64,000 bases of DNA from Streptomyces genisteinicus (GTDB lineage Bacteria > Actinomycetota > Actinomycetes > Streptomycetales > Streptomycetaceae), in NCBI RefSeq assembly GCF_014489615.1, contig NZ_CP060825.1:5032501-5096500 (forward strand), given 5' to 3'. The translations under genes and the position numbers were made by a program. The notes under the pieces are model-generated. The model was not told the origin of the DNA. It saw nothing but the letters and a program-made list of their open reading frames with translations, and did not search any database. Shown here one piece after another: positions 7,755 through 16,191 of this stretch; position 1 is the first letter of the stretch, and each line of letters starts with the position of its first letter.

Positions 7755-8744
7755 TCACTCCTGCGGGGAGGCGGCGAGGGCGGTGCCGAGCGGGGTGCGC
7801 TCGTACAGCACCTGGTGGCCGTAGCGGCGGGAGGTGAGCAGCCCCGCGTCCCGCAGCACCGCGAGATGCGCCGACACCGACGACGGCGCCAGCGAGAGGC
7901 GGCGGGCCAGCACCGTCGTCCCGGCCGGCTCGTCCAGGGCGCAGAGAACCCCGGCGCGCACCCGGCCCAGCAGCGCGCCGAGCGCCGCCGGAGTGCTGCC
8001 GGCGGGGCGGGTCCACAGCCCGCCGATCCCGCGCACCGGGTAGATCACGGCCGGCTGCCAGGGCGGCTCGTACCCGCTGATCACGTCCGGCCAGCAGAAC
8101 ACGCTCGGCATCAGCACCAGACCGGTGCCGCCGAGGACCCGGCTGTGGTCGCCGCGCATGCCGCCGATGGTCAGGGTGGAGTCCTCCCAGGTCAGCCGCG
8201 GACTCAACTCGCCCACCAGTTGCGCGAAGCCGCCCTCGGCGAGCCGTCGGGAGTGGTAGGCCACGTCCGCCTCCAGCAGGGTGCGCAGCCGGGGCCACTC
8301 CGGCTCGACCAGGGTGTGCCAGGCCTGTTCGAGGAGGTCCGCCGTCCTGCGGACCGTGCGGGCCGGGTCGGCGAGCAGGTCGCGCCCCGCCGGGCTGTCG
8401 CGCCGCCCGGGGACGGAGTCGAGCGCCGCCCCGATGTCCGCCAGGGCGGCCTCGGCGGGCGTGGCCCGCACCCGCGCGATCTCCTCCTCGAACGACGCCA
8501 CCGGCCCGCGCGGCATGGGGCAGAAGAAGTCGGGGTTGTGGCCGCCGTCCGGCATCAGCGTCCACAGCGGGCGCAGGTCGAGCCCGGCCGCGGCCTCCCT
8601 GATGCGCCGCAGCCAGGGCAGGTGGTAGCCGTGGCGGCGGGGCCGGTCCAGGGTCCGCACCGCCTCCTGCGTCTCCCACAGCGGGGAGACGGCGAACCGG
8701 CAGCGCAGCAGGTCCTGTTCGTCGAGCAGCAGTTGGAACGGCAT
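7755..8744 (-). CDS. ArsR-type regulator with long N-terminal DUF5937-like domain
   Basis: 329 residues from ATG 8744. The N-terminal 240 residues begin MPFQLLLDEQDLLRCRFAVS and resemble the DUF5937 module of actinobacterial regulators. The C-terminal winged helix (about 245-325) has LSLAPSSVSAHLAVLRDAGLL and SRRYGHQVLYERT, typical of ArsR HTH. No cysteine metal-site motif is seen in the HTH, so this is not a classical metal sensor. It is divergent from an MFS exporter gene, with 74 bp between the starts, and is likely its local regulator. The ligand is unknown. Confidence 0.85.
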   Translation of the reverse strand: MPFQLLLDEQDLLRCRFAVSPLWETQEAVRTLDRPRRHGYHLPWLRRIREAAAGLDLRPLWTLMPDGGHNPDFFCPMPRGPVASFEEEIARVRATPAEAALADIGAALDSVPGRRDSPAGRDLLADPARTVRRTADLLEQAWHTLVEPEWPRLRTLLEADVAYHSRRLAEGGFAQLVGELSPRLTWEDSTLTIGGMRGDHSRVLGGTGLVLMPSVFCWPDVISGYEPPWQPAVIYPVRGIGGLWTRPAGSTPAALGALLGRVRAGVLCALDEPAGTTVLARRLSLAPSSVSAHLAVLRDAGLLTSRRYGHQVLYERTPLGTALAASPQE

Positions 8745-8818
8745 CCGGCCCCCCGAGCGGTGATTCGGCTGGGGACGAAAGTCTAGGGACCCGTCGCCGG
8801 CGTCGGCACGCTGTCCCC

Positions 8819-10099
8819 ATGCCAAGCCGCCAGCAGGCGCCGGACCGCTCCGGCTACCGGACCGTGTTCCGCGTCCGCGAGTTCCGCGCCGTCTTCGCCG
8901 CCCATCTGCTCTCCCTCCTGGGCGTCGTCACGGCCGAGATCTCGCTCACCGTCCTCGTCTACGGACTCACCGGTTCCCCGCTGCTCGGCGCGCTCACCTT
9001 CGCGCTGGGCTTCCTCCCCTACGCGGTCGGCGGGACGCTGCTCTCCTCGGTGGCCGACCGCCACCCCGCGCGCCGGGTGCTCGTCCTGTGCGACCTGGTG
9101 TGCGCGGCGTGCGCGCTCCTCATGGCCCTGCCCGGCACGCCGGTCGCGGTCCTGCTCGTCCTGCGCTGCGCCCTCGCCGCCGTCGCGCCCGTCTTCACCG
9201 GGACCAGGGCAGCCGCCCTCACGGACATCCTCGGGGAGGGCGAGCTCTACGTCCTCGGACGCTCCCTGCTGCGGATCGTCTCCCAGAGTGCGATGTTCGC
9301 CGGATTCGGTGCCGGCGGACTGCTCCTCGCCTTCGTGTCACCGCGCGGCGCGATCAGCCTCACCGTGCTGACCTTCCTGGCCTCGGCGCTGCTGCTGCGG
9401 TACGGCACCCGGGCGCGGCCCGCCCGCGCCGCCGCCGGACCGACCGGGGCGACCGCCGATTCGCTGGCCGCCGCCCGGGTGCTCCTCGCCGACCCCCGGG
9501 TCCGGGTGCTGATGCTGCTCTTCTGGCTCCCCGCGCTCTTCGTCGTCGCCCCGGAGGCGCTCGCCGCCCCCTACGCCGACGCGCTCGGCACGGGCCCCGC
9601 CGCGGTCGGGCTGATGATGAGCGCCATGGCCGCCGGCCACGTGGGCGCCGAGCTGTACGCGGGGTCCCGGCTGAGTCCCCGCGTCCGCGACCGGATCGTG
9701 CTGCCGCTCGCCGCCTTCGGGCTGGTACCGCTGGCCGGGTACGCGCTCCTCCCTGGCCTCGGCTGGGCGCTGCTGCTCCTGGTGCTGAGCGGGGTGAGCG
9801 CGGCCGGTCTCATCGGTCTCGACCGCTGGTTCGTCGAGGCGGTGCCCGAGGAACTGCGCGGGCGGGCGATGACCCTGATGACCGCGGGGCTGATGACGGC
9901 GCAGGGTGTGGGCATGGCGCTCGCGGGACTCGCGGCCGAGTTCTGGCCCGTGCATCACGTGGTGGCGGGCGCCGGTGTCCTCGGGACCGCGTGCTGCGCG
10001 GTGACGGTGGTCCGTGCCCGGCGGCACGGCGTGGGCCCCGGCGGGCCCGCCCGGACCGAGGCGCGAGACGGGGCTGACCACGATGTGACCAGTAGGTAA
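8819..10099 (+). CDS. Major facilitator superfamily transporter
   Basis: 426 residues with about twelve hydrophobic segments. The N-terminal half begins FRVREFRAVFAAHLLSLLG and has the cytoplasmic-loop-2 motif region SSVADRHPARRVLVLCDLV; the second half has RDRIVLPLAAFGLVPLAGYALL. The layout matches the enterobactin-exporter-like/DHA3 group of drug and metabolite exporters; the substrate is unknown. It is divergent from the ArsR gene and followed 9 bp later by a MarR gene, so it probably shares a transcript with that gene. No Shine-Dalgarno stands out before ATG 8819. Confidence 0.88.
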   Translation: MPSRQQAPDRSGYRTVFRVREFRAVFAAHLLSLLGVVTAEISLTVLVYGLTGSPLLGALTFALGFLPYAVGGTLLSSVADRHPARRVLVLCDLVCAACALLMALPGTPVAVLLVLRCALAAVAPVFTGTRAAALTDILGEGELYVLGRSLLRIVSQSAMFAGFGAGGLLLAFVSPRGAISLTVLTFLASALLLRYGTRARPARAAAGPTGATADSLAAARVLLADPRVRVLMLLFWLPALFVVAPEALAAPYADALGTGPAAVGLMMSAMAAGHVGAELYAGSRLSPRVRDRIVLPLAAFGLVPLAGYALLPGLGWALLLLVLSGVSAAGLIGLDRWFVEAVPEELRGRAMTLMTAGLMTAQGVGMALAGLAAEFWPVHHVVAGAGVLGTACCAVTVVRARRHGVGPGGPARTEARDGADHDVTSR

Positions 10100-10108
10100 G
10101 GTCGTGCC

Positions 10109-10618
10109 GTGCCGAAGCCGCTCAGTCTCTCCTTCGATCCCATCGCCCGGGCCGACGAGCTCTGGAAGCAGCGATGGGGGCCCGTGCCCTCGATGGCGGC
10201 GATCACCTCGATCATGCGGGCGCACCAGATCCTGCTCTCCGAGGTGGACGCGGTCGTCAAGCCGTACGGCCTGACCTTCGCCCGCTACGAGGCGCTGGTG
10301 CTGCTCACCTTCTCCAAGGCGGGCGAGCTGCCCATGTCCAAGATCGGCGAGCGGCTGATGGTGCACCCGACCTCGGTCACCAACACCGTCGACCGGCTGG
10401 TCCGCTCCGGTCTGGTCGCCAAGCGCCCCAACCCGAACGACGGACGCGGCACCCTCGCCTCCATCACGGACAAGGGGCGCGAGGTGGTGGAGGCCGCCAC
10501 CCGCGACCTGATGGGCATGGACTTCGGCCTCGGCACGTACGACGAGGACGAGTGCGCCGAGATCTTCGCGATGCTGCGGCCCCTGCGGGTGGCCGCCCAC
10601 GACTTCGACGAGATCTGA
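10109..10618 (+). CDS. MarR-family transcriptional regulator
   Basis: 169 residues from GTG 10109, only 9 bp after the MFS gene. The core is MarR-like: YGLTFARYEALVLLTFSKAGELPMSKIGERLMV, recognition helix HPTSVTNTVDRLVRSGLV, and wing RPNPNDGRGTLASITDKG. The extra N-terminal 30 residues (LSFDPIARADELWKQRWG) are typical of a Streptomyces subgroup next to isobutyryl-CoA mutase genes. It may regulate the exporter, the DUF3817 gene or icmA downstream; the sequence does not decide this. Confidence 0.92.
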   Translation: MPKPLSLSFDPIARADELWKQRWGPVPSMAAITSIMRAHQILLSEVDAVVKPYGLTFARYEALVLLTFSKAGELPMSKIGERLMVHPTSVTNTVDRLVRSGLVAKRPNPNDGRGTLASITDKGREVVEAATRDLMGMDFGLGTYDEDECAEIFAMLRPLRVAAHDFDEI

Positions 10619-10731
10619 GCCGCCGGGCGCCTCGCGTCCGGCCGGGCCCGCCCCGGGCCGGGCCGCCGGGCCCCGGCCCGGCCGGACACCCCCTCGAAGA
10701 TCGCCCTCCGCGCCCGGTTACGCTCGGTGCC

Positions 10732-11064
10732 ATGAAAGCGAATGTGCTGACCCGGTACCGCGTGATGGCGTACATCACCGCCGTCTGGCTGCTCGTGTTC
10801 ACGGGCGCCATCGTCCTGAAGTACGGGTTCGACACCGGCGACACCATGCTGATCTCGCAGATCCACGGTGTGCTGTTCATCGTCTACGTGATCTTCGCCT
10901 TCGACCTCGGCTCGAAGGCGAAGTGGCCGTTCGGGAAGCTGCTGTGGGTGCTGGCCGCCGGCTGCATCCCGTTCGCCTCCTTCTTCGTGGAGCCCAAGGT
11001 CTCCCGCGAGGCCCGCGCCCTGATCGGGGGCGGCACGGCCGCCCCCGCCCGGGCCGAGGCGTAG
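10732..11064 (+). CDS. DUF3817 small membrane protein
   Basis: 110 residues from ATG 10732, paralogue of the protein at 6915. Three hydrophobic helices are visible: VMAYITAVWLLVFTGAIVL, IHGVLFIVYVIFAFDLG and LLWVLAAGCIPFASFFVEP, followed by a basic helix (KVSREARALIGG). The IHGVLFIVYV motif is shared with the first copy. A GC-rich inverted region before it (about 10650-10685) may act as a weak terminator for the MarR gene. Function unknown. Confidence 0.85.
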   Translation: MKANVLTRYRVMAYITAVWLLVFTGAIVLKYGFDTGDTMLISQIHGVLFIVYVIFAFDLGSKAKWPFGKLLWVLAAGCIPFASFFVEPKVSREARALIGGGTAAPARAEA

Positions 11065-11126
11065 CACCCGGGAATCCGGCTCCACAGCGCCGCGGGCACG
11101 GCTCGCGGCGCGCTGCCGTCGACAGA

Positions 11127-11144
11127 TACTAGGACGTCCTAGTA
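11127..11144. promoter_or_regulatory. 18-bp perfect palindrome before icmA
   Basis: TACTAGGACGTCCTAGTA reads the same on both strands and ends 10 bp before the icmA start codon, over the expected -10/transcription start area. This is a strong candidate operator for a dimeric regulator. The half TACTAGGACGT recurs at 43881-43891 between glgE and glgP. Confidence 0.65.
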
Positions 11145-11154
11145 AATTCGGAGC

Positions 11155-12855
11155 ATGGACGCTGACGCGATCGAGGAAGGCCGCCGACGCTGGCAGGCCC
11201 GTTACGACAAGGCCCGCAAGCGGGACGCCGACTTCACCACGCTCTCCGGGGACGAGGTGGAGCCGGTCTACGGCCCGCGCCCCGGGGACCACTACGAGGG
11301 CTTCGAGCGCATCGGCTGGCCCGGCGAGTACCCGTACACCCGTGGCCTGCACGCCACCGGCTACCGGGGCCGGACGTGGACGATCCGCCAGTTCGCCGGC
11401 TTCGGCAACGCCGAGCAGACCAACGAGCGCTACAAGATGATCCTCGCCGCCGGCGGCGGCGGGCTCTCGGTCGCCTTCGACATGCCCACCCTCATGGGCC
11501 GCGACTCCGACGACCCGCGCGCGCTCGGCGAGGTCGGCCACTGCGGCGTCGCCATCGACTCCGCCGCGGACATGGAGGTCCTCTTCAAGGACATCCCCCT
11601 CGGCGACGTCACGACCTCCATGACCATCTCCGGTCCGGCCGTCCCCGTCTTCTGCATGTACCTGGTCGCCGCCGAGCGGCAGGGCGTCGACCCCGCCGTG
11701 CTCAACGGCACCCTCCAGACCGACATCTTCAAGGAGTACATCGCGCAGAAGGAGTGGCTCTTCCAGCCCGAGCCGCACCTGCGCCTGATCGGCGACCTGA
11801 TGGAGCACTGCGCGCAGGGCATCCCCGCGTACAAGCCGCTCTCGGTCTCCGGCTACCACATCCGCGAGGCCGGGGCGACGGCCGCGCAGGAGCTCGCGTA
11901 CACGCTCGCCGACGGCTTCGGCTACGTCGAGCTCGGGCTCTCCCGCGGTCTGGACGTCGACACCTTCGCCCCCGGGCTCTCCTTCTTCTTCGACGCCCAC
12001 CTCGACTTCTTCGAGGAGATCGCCAAGTTCCGCGCCGCGCGCCGGATCTGGGCGCGCTGGATGAAGGAGGTCTACGGGGCGAAGACCGACAAGGCGCAGT
12101 GGCTCCGCTTCCACACCCAGACCGCCGGTGTCTCCCTCACCGCCCAGCAGCCCTACAACAACGTGGTGCGCACCGCGGTCGAGGCGCTCTCCGCGGTCCT
12201 CGGCGGCACCAACTCCCTCCACACCAACGCCCTGGACGAGACCCTGGCGCTCCCCTCCGAGCAGGCCGCCGAGATCGCCCTGCGCACCCAGCAGGTGCTG
12301 ATGGAGGAGACGGGCGTGGCCAACGTGGCGGACCCGCTGGGCGGTTCCTGGTACGTGGAGCAGCTCACCGACCGCATCGAGGCGGACGCCGAGAAGATCT
12401 TCGACCGGATCAAGGAGCGCGGGCTGCGCGCCCACCCGGACGGGAAGCACCCGATCGGTCCGGTCACCTCCGGCATCCTGCGCGGCATCGAGGACGGCTG
12501 GTTCACCGGCGAGATCGCCGAGAGCGCCTTCCGGTACCAGCAGGCGCTGGAGAAGGGCGAGAAGAAGGTCGTGGGCGTCAACACCGCCACCGGTTCCGTC
12601 ACCGGCGACCTGGAGATCCTGCGCGTCAGCCACGAGGTCGAGCGCGAGCAGGTGCGGGTGCTCGGCGACCGCAAGGCGGGGCGCGACGACGCGCGCGTGC
12701 GGTCCGCGCTGGACGCGATGCTGGCCGCGGCGCGCGACGGCTCCAACATGATCGGGCCGATGCTGGAGGCGGTCCGCGCCGAGGCGACGCTCGGCGAGAT
12801 CTGCGGCGTCCTGCGGGACGAGTGGGGCGTCTACACGGAGCCCGCGGGCTTCTGA
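11155..12855 (+). CDS. icmA: Isobutyryl-CoA mutase large subunit
   Basis: 566 residues, the known length of IcmA. Coenzyme-B12-dependent mutases of this type interconvert isobutyryl-CoA and n-butyryl-CoA, linking valine breakdown to butyryl-CoA and polyketide extender supply. The substrate-binding part matches the methylmalonyl-CoA mutase fold (YTRGLHATGY, WTIRQFAGF, LSVAFDMPTLMGRDSD). Two residues that separate isobutyryl- from methylmalonyl-CoA mutases are visible: Phe80 in TIRQF (Tyr in methylmalonyl-CoA mutase) and Gln198 in EYIAQ (Arg in that enzyme). There is no B12-binding DxHxxG domain, so the small subunit IcmB must come from elsewhere. The palindrome at 11127 is the likely control site; a long hairpin at 12867 follows. 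Confidence 0.93.
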   Translation: MDADAIEEGRRRWQARYDKARKRDADFTTLSGDEVEPVYGPRPGDHYEGFERIGWPGEYPYTRGLHATGYRGRTWTIRQFAGFGNAEQTNERYKMILAAGGGGLSVAFDMPTLMGRDSDDPRALGEVGHCGVAIDSAADMEVLFKDIPLGDVTTSMTISGPAVPVFCMYLVAAERQGVDPAVLNGTLQTDIFKEYIAQKEWLFQPEPHLRLIGDLMEHCAQGIPAYKPLSVSGYHIREAGATAAQELAYTLADGFGYVELGLSRGLDVDTFAPGLSFFFDAHLDFFEEIAKFRAARRIWARWMKEVYGAKTDKAQWLRFHTQTAGVSLTAQQPYNNVVRTAVEALSAVLGGTNSLHTNALDETLALPSEQAAEIALRTQQVLMEETGVANVADPLGGSWYVEQLTDRIEADAEKIFDRIKERGLRAHPDGKHPIGPVTSGILRGIEDGWFTGEIAESAFRYQQALEKGEKKVVGVNTATGSVTGDLEILRVSHEVEREQVRVLGDRKAGRDDARVRSALDAMLAAARDGSNMIGPMLEAVRAEATLGEICGVLRDEWGVYTEPAGF

Positions 12856-12866
12856 CCACCGCTGCC

Positions 12867-12905
12867 GCGAGCGCCCGCCCGGGTCCTGCCCGGGCGGGCG
12901 CTCGC
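12867..12905. terminator. Bidirectional hairpin terminator between icmA and tetR
   Basis: A perfect 17-bp GC stem (12867-12883 with 12889-12905) with a 5-base loop lies between the convergent icmA and TetR genes. Confidence 0.75.
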
Positions 12906-12933
12906 GCCGTTCGGGGCCCCGGCCCGTCCGCGG

Positions 12934-13581
12934 TCAGCCGGAGAGCGCGCCGATGCCGGAGAGCAGCAGCAGGGTGAAGCGGCGTGCCCACTCCTCGTCC
13001 ACCGGCTCCGCGCTCACCAGCACCCGGTGCACCACGGCTCCCGCGACCACGTCGAACACCAGGTCCGTGTTGCGGTCGGCGGCCCGCGGATCCTCCTCGC
13101 GGGGCAGCTCGCCCCGCTCCTGGGCGCGCCTGCGCCCGTCGACCACCAGCCGCTTCTGCCGCTCGACGATCGCCGAGCGGATCCGTGCGCGCAGCGCGTC
13201 GTCGCAGGTGGACTCCGCGACGACGCCCATCAGCGCCGTCTTGGTCTCCGGCTGTTCGAGCAGGGTGGCGAACTGGAGGACCACGCCCTCGACGTCGGAC
13301 GCCAGGCTGCCCCGGTCGGGGAGTTCGAGTTCGTCGAAGAGGACCGCGACGGCGTCGACGACCAGTTCGTTCTTGTTGGCCCAGCGGCGGTACAGGGTGG
13401 TCTTGGCGACGCCCGCGCGGGCGGCGACGTCGGCCATGGTCAGCTTCGAGAAGCCCAGGTCCACCAGCGACGCCCGGGTGGCACGGAGGATCGCGGCGTC
13501 CGCCTCGGCGCTGCGGGGCCGGCCGGTACGACCCTTGCGCGGCGGTTCGGGGCAGGTGCTGCGGGGCATGCCCGAGACCAT
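12934..13581 (-). CDS. TetR-family transcriptional regulator
   Basis: About 215 residues from ATG 13581; upstream GTG 13617 and downstream ATG 13569 are also possible, and none has a convincing Shine-Dalgarno. The HTH is clear: GRPRSAEADAAILRATRASLVDLGFSKLTMADVAARAGVAKTTLYRRWANK (key motif VAARAGVAKTTLYRRW). The C-terminal ligand domain resembles the TetR_C_11 type, with FDVVAGAVVHRVL. The palindrome TACCGGCCGGTA overlaps its own start, suggesting autorepression. It is convergent with icmA and divergent from the thioredoxin-like gene. Ligand unknown. Confidence 0.88.
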   Translation of the reverse strand: MVSGMPRSTCPEPPRKGRTGRPRSAEADAAILRATRASLVDLGFSKLTMADVAARAGVAKTTLYRRWANKNELVVDAVAVLFDELELPDRGSLASDVEGVVLQFATLLEQPETKTALMGVVAESTCDDALRARIRSAIVERQKRLVVDGRRRAQERGELPREEDPRAADRNTDLVFDVVAGAVVHRVLVSAEPVDEEWARRFTLLLLSGIGALSG

Positions 13582-13648
13582 ACCGGCCGGTAGGCGCATC
13601 CCTGTGAGGCAGTTCACCGGGGAAATCTCACACGTGCCGGGCCCCGGG
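13577..13648. promoter_or_regulatory. Palindromes over the TetR start region
   Basis: TACCGGCCGGTA is a perfect 12-bp palindrome within about 13579-13592, and GTGA-N6-TCAC (about 13601-13614) lies next to it with a further CTCAC downstream. They sit over the alternative TetR starts and the divergent promoter, as expected of an autoregulatory operator. Confidence 0.4.
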
Positions 13649-13797
13649 GAGATACGCTACGACCCGTAGCGAAAGCCCGGCCGAACCGGCCGGACCGAGC
13701 GACGACCACAAGGCGCCGAGGTGGGGACCCGGCGCCGGACCGCCGGATCCCGCATCCGGCTTTTCACATGTGCGCGCGGAAGGGGGAGGATGTACGC

Positions 13798-14766
13798 ATG
13801 CAGCCAAGGAACATGTCCATGAGCGGCGTCGTCGACCTCGCCGCGGTGAAGGCGGCCGGCGAGGCCAAGGCCAAGGCCGAGCAGGCCCGCGCCGAGGCCG
13901 CCCGGCAGGGCGGCGGCGGAGCCGTGTCGCCCGCGAGCCTGGTGATCGACACCGACGAGGCGGGCTTCGAGCGCGACGTCCTGCAGCGCTCCACCGAAGT
14001 CCCGGTCGTCATCGACTTCTGGGCCGAGTGGTGCGAGCCCTGCAAGCAGCTCAGCCCGCTGCTCGACCGTCTGGCCCACGAGTACAACGGGCGCTTCGTC
14101 CTCGCCAAGATCGACGTGGACGCCAACCAGATGCTGATGCAGCAGTTCGGTGTGCAGGGCATTCCGGCCGTTTTCGCCGTCGTGGCCGGCCAGGCGCTCC
14201 CGCTCTTCCAGGGTGCCGCCCCCGAGGCGCAGATCCGCCAGACGCTGGACCAGCTGGTGCAGGTGGCCGAGGAGCGCTTCGGGCTGACCGGGCTCGCCGT
14301 CGACGCCGACGGGGGCGCCGCGCCGCAGGACGAGGCCCCGGTCGCGGGCCCGCACGACGGCCTGCTGGGCGCCGCCATGGACGCCCTGGACGCCGGGGAC
14401 TTCGACGGTGCCGTCCAGGCCTACCGGAACGTCCTCGCGGACGACCCGGGCAACACCGAGGCGGAGCTGGGCCTCGCCCAGGCCGAACTGCTGGGCCGGG
14501 TCGCGGGCATGGACGCCGGGGCCGTGCGCAAGGCCGCCGCCGACAGCCCGGCGGACGTCACCGCGCAGATCGCCGCCGCGGACCTCGATCTCGTCGGAGG
14601 CCATGTGGAGGACGCCTTCGGCCGGCTGGTGGAGACCGTGCGGCGCACGGCCGGAGCCGACCGGGACGCGGCGCGGGTGCGGCTGCTCGAACTCTTCGAG
14701 GTCGTCGGCTCCGACGACCCGCGGGTGACGGCCGCACGCCAGGCGCTGGCGAGGGTCCTGTTCTGA
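13798..14766 (+). CDS. Thioredoxin-fold TPR protein, CnoX/YbbN-like co-chaperone
   Basis: 322 residues from ATG 13798, which has GGGGGAGGA 9 bases upstream; an in-frame ATG at 13768 lacks one. An Ala/Lys-rich helical N-terminus (about 15-40) precedes a thioredoxin domain (about 50-150) with redox motif WAEWCEPCKQ and cis-Pro in GIPAVFAV. The rest (about 180-320) is helical TPR-like repeat (MDALDAGDFDGAVQAYRNVLADDPGN). This layout is that of CnoX/YbbN chaperedoxins, which protect proteins from oxidation; many lack a functional CxxC, but this one keeps WCEPC and so may be redox active. It is transcribed alone; a hairpin with T tract follows at 14861. Confidence 0.9.
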   Translation: MQPRNMSMSGVVDLAAVKAAGEAKAKAEQARAEAARQGGGGAVSPASLVIDTDEAGFERDVLQRSTEVPVVIDFWAEWCEPCKQLSPLLDRLAHEYNGRFVLAKIDVDANQMLMQQFGVQGIPAVFAVVAGQALPLFQGAAPEAQIRQTLDQLVQVAEERFGLTGLAVDADGGAAPQDEAPVAGPHDGLLGAAMDALDAGDFDGAVQAYRNVLADDPGNTEAELGLAQAELLGRVAGMDAGAVRKAAADSPADVTAQIAAADLDLVGGHVEDAFGRLVETVRRTAGADRDAARVRLLELFEVVGSDDPRVTAARQALARVLF

Positions 14767-14860
14767 GACGCCCTCCGTCCGGACCGTGGACACCTCGTTG
14801 GCGTCACGTTGACAGCAGTTCTGACAACGGCGTCCCGTGCGGGCGGTTCTGACGGTTTTG

Positions 14861-14895
14861 CGGCGGTGGTACCGGGCCGGTACCACCGCCGTTTT
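14861..14895 (+). terminator. Intrinsic terminator after the thioredoxin-TPR gene
   Basis: A perfect 14-bp stem (14861-14874 with 14878-14891) with a 3-base loop is followed directly by TTTT. It is one of the few hairpins in the window with a real T tract. Confidence 0.8.
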
Positions 14896-15449
14896 GGCGA
14901 CACGGTGACAAAACGCGAGGTTGCTTTACCAAAACTTGGCAATCAGGACGCCTGTTACTGCAAGTACTCCAACTCGACACCTCTGTCCGGTTATCGACGG
15001 CTTTCCGCCTTTGTGGTTCATCACAAAGCGCCACCCTGTGTGCACGCTCGGCGTCAGTCAGTCGCGGCGTGGTTATCAGGCCGTTACTAGCGAGTAACGA
15101 ACCCCCTTGTGCCCGGGCGGGTAATGGACAACGATCGGCGACGCTCGGTCCAATACCGCACCAGCCCGGCTCCCAGTCGTGCCGCGGTCCGTTGGGTCCC
15201 CACCGGGCCGGTCGGCGGCAGTGGCGCCGGCCGCGGACAGGGGGGTTCCTGCCGAACGGCAGGGCCTGTCCGACCGGTTGCGCGAGAGTGCGGCCAGTGG
15301 TTGTCGCTCGGGGGTGATCGCCGGTGTTCCGGACGCGTTGCGTCGGGAAGGGCACGGGCGCTCTCCTTCCCGAGGACGTAGCACTTCTCCCATCCCAGGA
15401 CGGGCCGACGGTCCGGACCGGAGATGTACGTCCGAGAAGGAGGAAAGTC
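14896..15449 (+). promoter_or_regulatory. 554-bp leader of the DUF6230 operon, with two perfect inverted repeats
   Basis: No convincing gene lies here; codon bias is poor and AT is higher than in the neighbours. Two inverted repeats stand out: CTTTGTG / CACAAAG (15009-15015 and 15022-15028, 6-base gap) and CGTTACT / AGTAACG (15082-15088 and 15093-15099, 4-base gap). Both fit operator geometry for dimeric regulators. A good ribosome site, AGAAGGAGGAAAG, ends just before ATG 15450. Confidence 0.55.
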
Positions 15450-16094
15450 ATGGAGTCTGTGGCTCGTGGCGGAACCAGATGGAAGCGGTTCGCCCTTGTC
15501 ATGGTGCCGAGTGTGGCCGCGACGGCCGCGATAGGCATCGGCCTGGCCCAGGGTGCGCTCGCCGCGTCCTTCAGCATTTCCGGCCAGGAATTCAAGGTCA
15601 AGGCGGACAGCCTGGCCGGTACCAACTTCGTGCAGTACGGCAGCGTCGCGTCCGGCAAGACCCTGGACGGCAAGGACTTCGCCGCTCCGGTGGCCGTGTC
15701 CGGCTTCAAGAGCGCCACCATCACGAACATGTGCCAGTCGGTCGTCACGCCCGAGGTCCCGTTCATCGGCAACGTCAGCCTTGAGCTGCGTGCCGGTACG
15801 GACCCGAAGAAGCCGGTCGAGGCGTCCAACCTGTACCTGGACGTCTCCGAGCTCAAGGCGGACGCCGAGTTCGGCAACATCGACATCGGTGTGGCCGCCG
15901 GCTCGCTGGCCAAGAAGGACGGCGACCCGGGCATCCAGCCCGGCACCAAGGCCAACCCGTACGGTTTCGGTCAGCGTGCCGACACCGCGAAGCTGACCGG
16001 CGTCGAGCAGAAGGCGTGGGCGACCACCGCCGGCACCTTCAAGCTCAGCGGCCTGTCGCTGAAGCTCCACAAGGGCGTCAAGGAGTGCTTTTAA
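15450..16094 (+). CDS. DUF6230 exported protein
   Basis: 214 residues from ATG 15450 behind GAAGGAGGA. A long N-terminal hydrophobic helix (FALVMVPSVAATAAIGIGLAQGALAA) serves as a signal sequence or membrane anchor. The rest is beta-rich: FSISGQEFKVKADSLAGTNF, a central ATITNMCQSVVTP, and a C-terminal Cys in KGVKECF; the two Cys could form a disulfide. It matches DUF6230, a Streptomyces family sometimes labelled cholesterol esterase, but no lipase GxSxG motif is present and I do not support that label. First of three co-oriented genes with DUF6114 and an acidic exported protein. Confidence 0.82.
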   Translation: MESVARGGTRWKRFALVMVPSVAATAAIGIGLAQGALAASFSISGQEFKVKADSLAGTNFVQYGSVASGKTLDGKDFAAPVAVSGFKSATITNMCQSVVTPEVPFIGNVSLELRAGTDPKKPVEASNLYLDVSELKADAEFGNIDIGVAAGSLAKKDGDPGIQPGTKANPYGFGQRADTAKLTGVEQKAWATTAGTFKLSGLSLKLHKGVKECF

Positions 16095-16191
16095 GGGCTG
16101 ACGCCCCTGTTGGGAACGGGCGGGTGGACCCCGTGGTTCCGCCCGCCCGTCCCCTTTCACATCGCACCACCAGCATCAGGGAGCTTTTTCC

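Noticed and set aside
14809..15090. A 93-codon plus-strand frame in the DUF6230 leader
   Set aside because: No ribosome site, poor codon bias, and it spans the terminator hairpin and an inverted repeat.
15450..16094. Labelling the DUF6230 protein a cholesterol esterase
   Set aside because: No GxSxG or other hydrolase motif is visible; the name is a database habit for this family.
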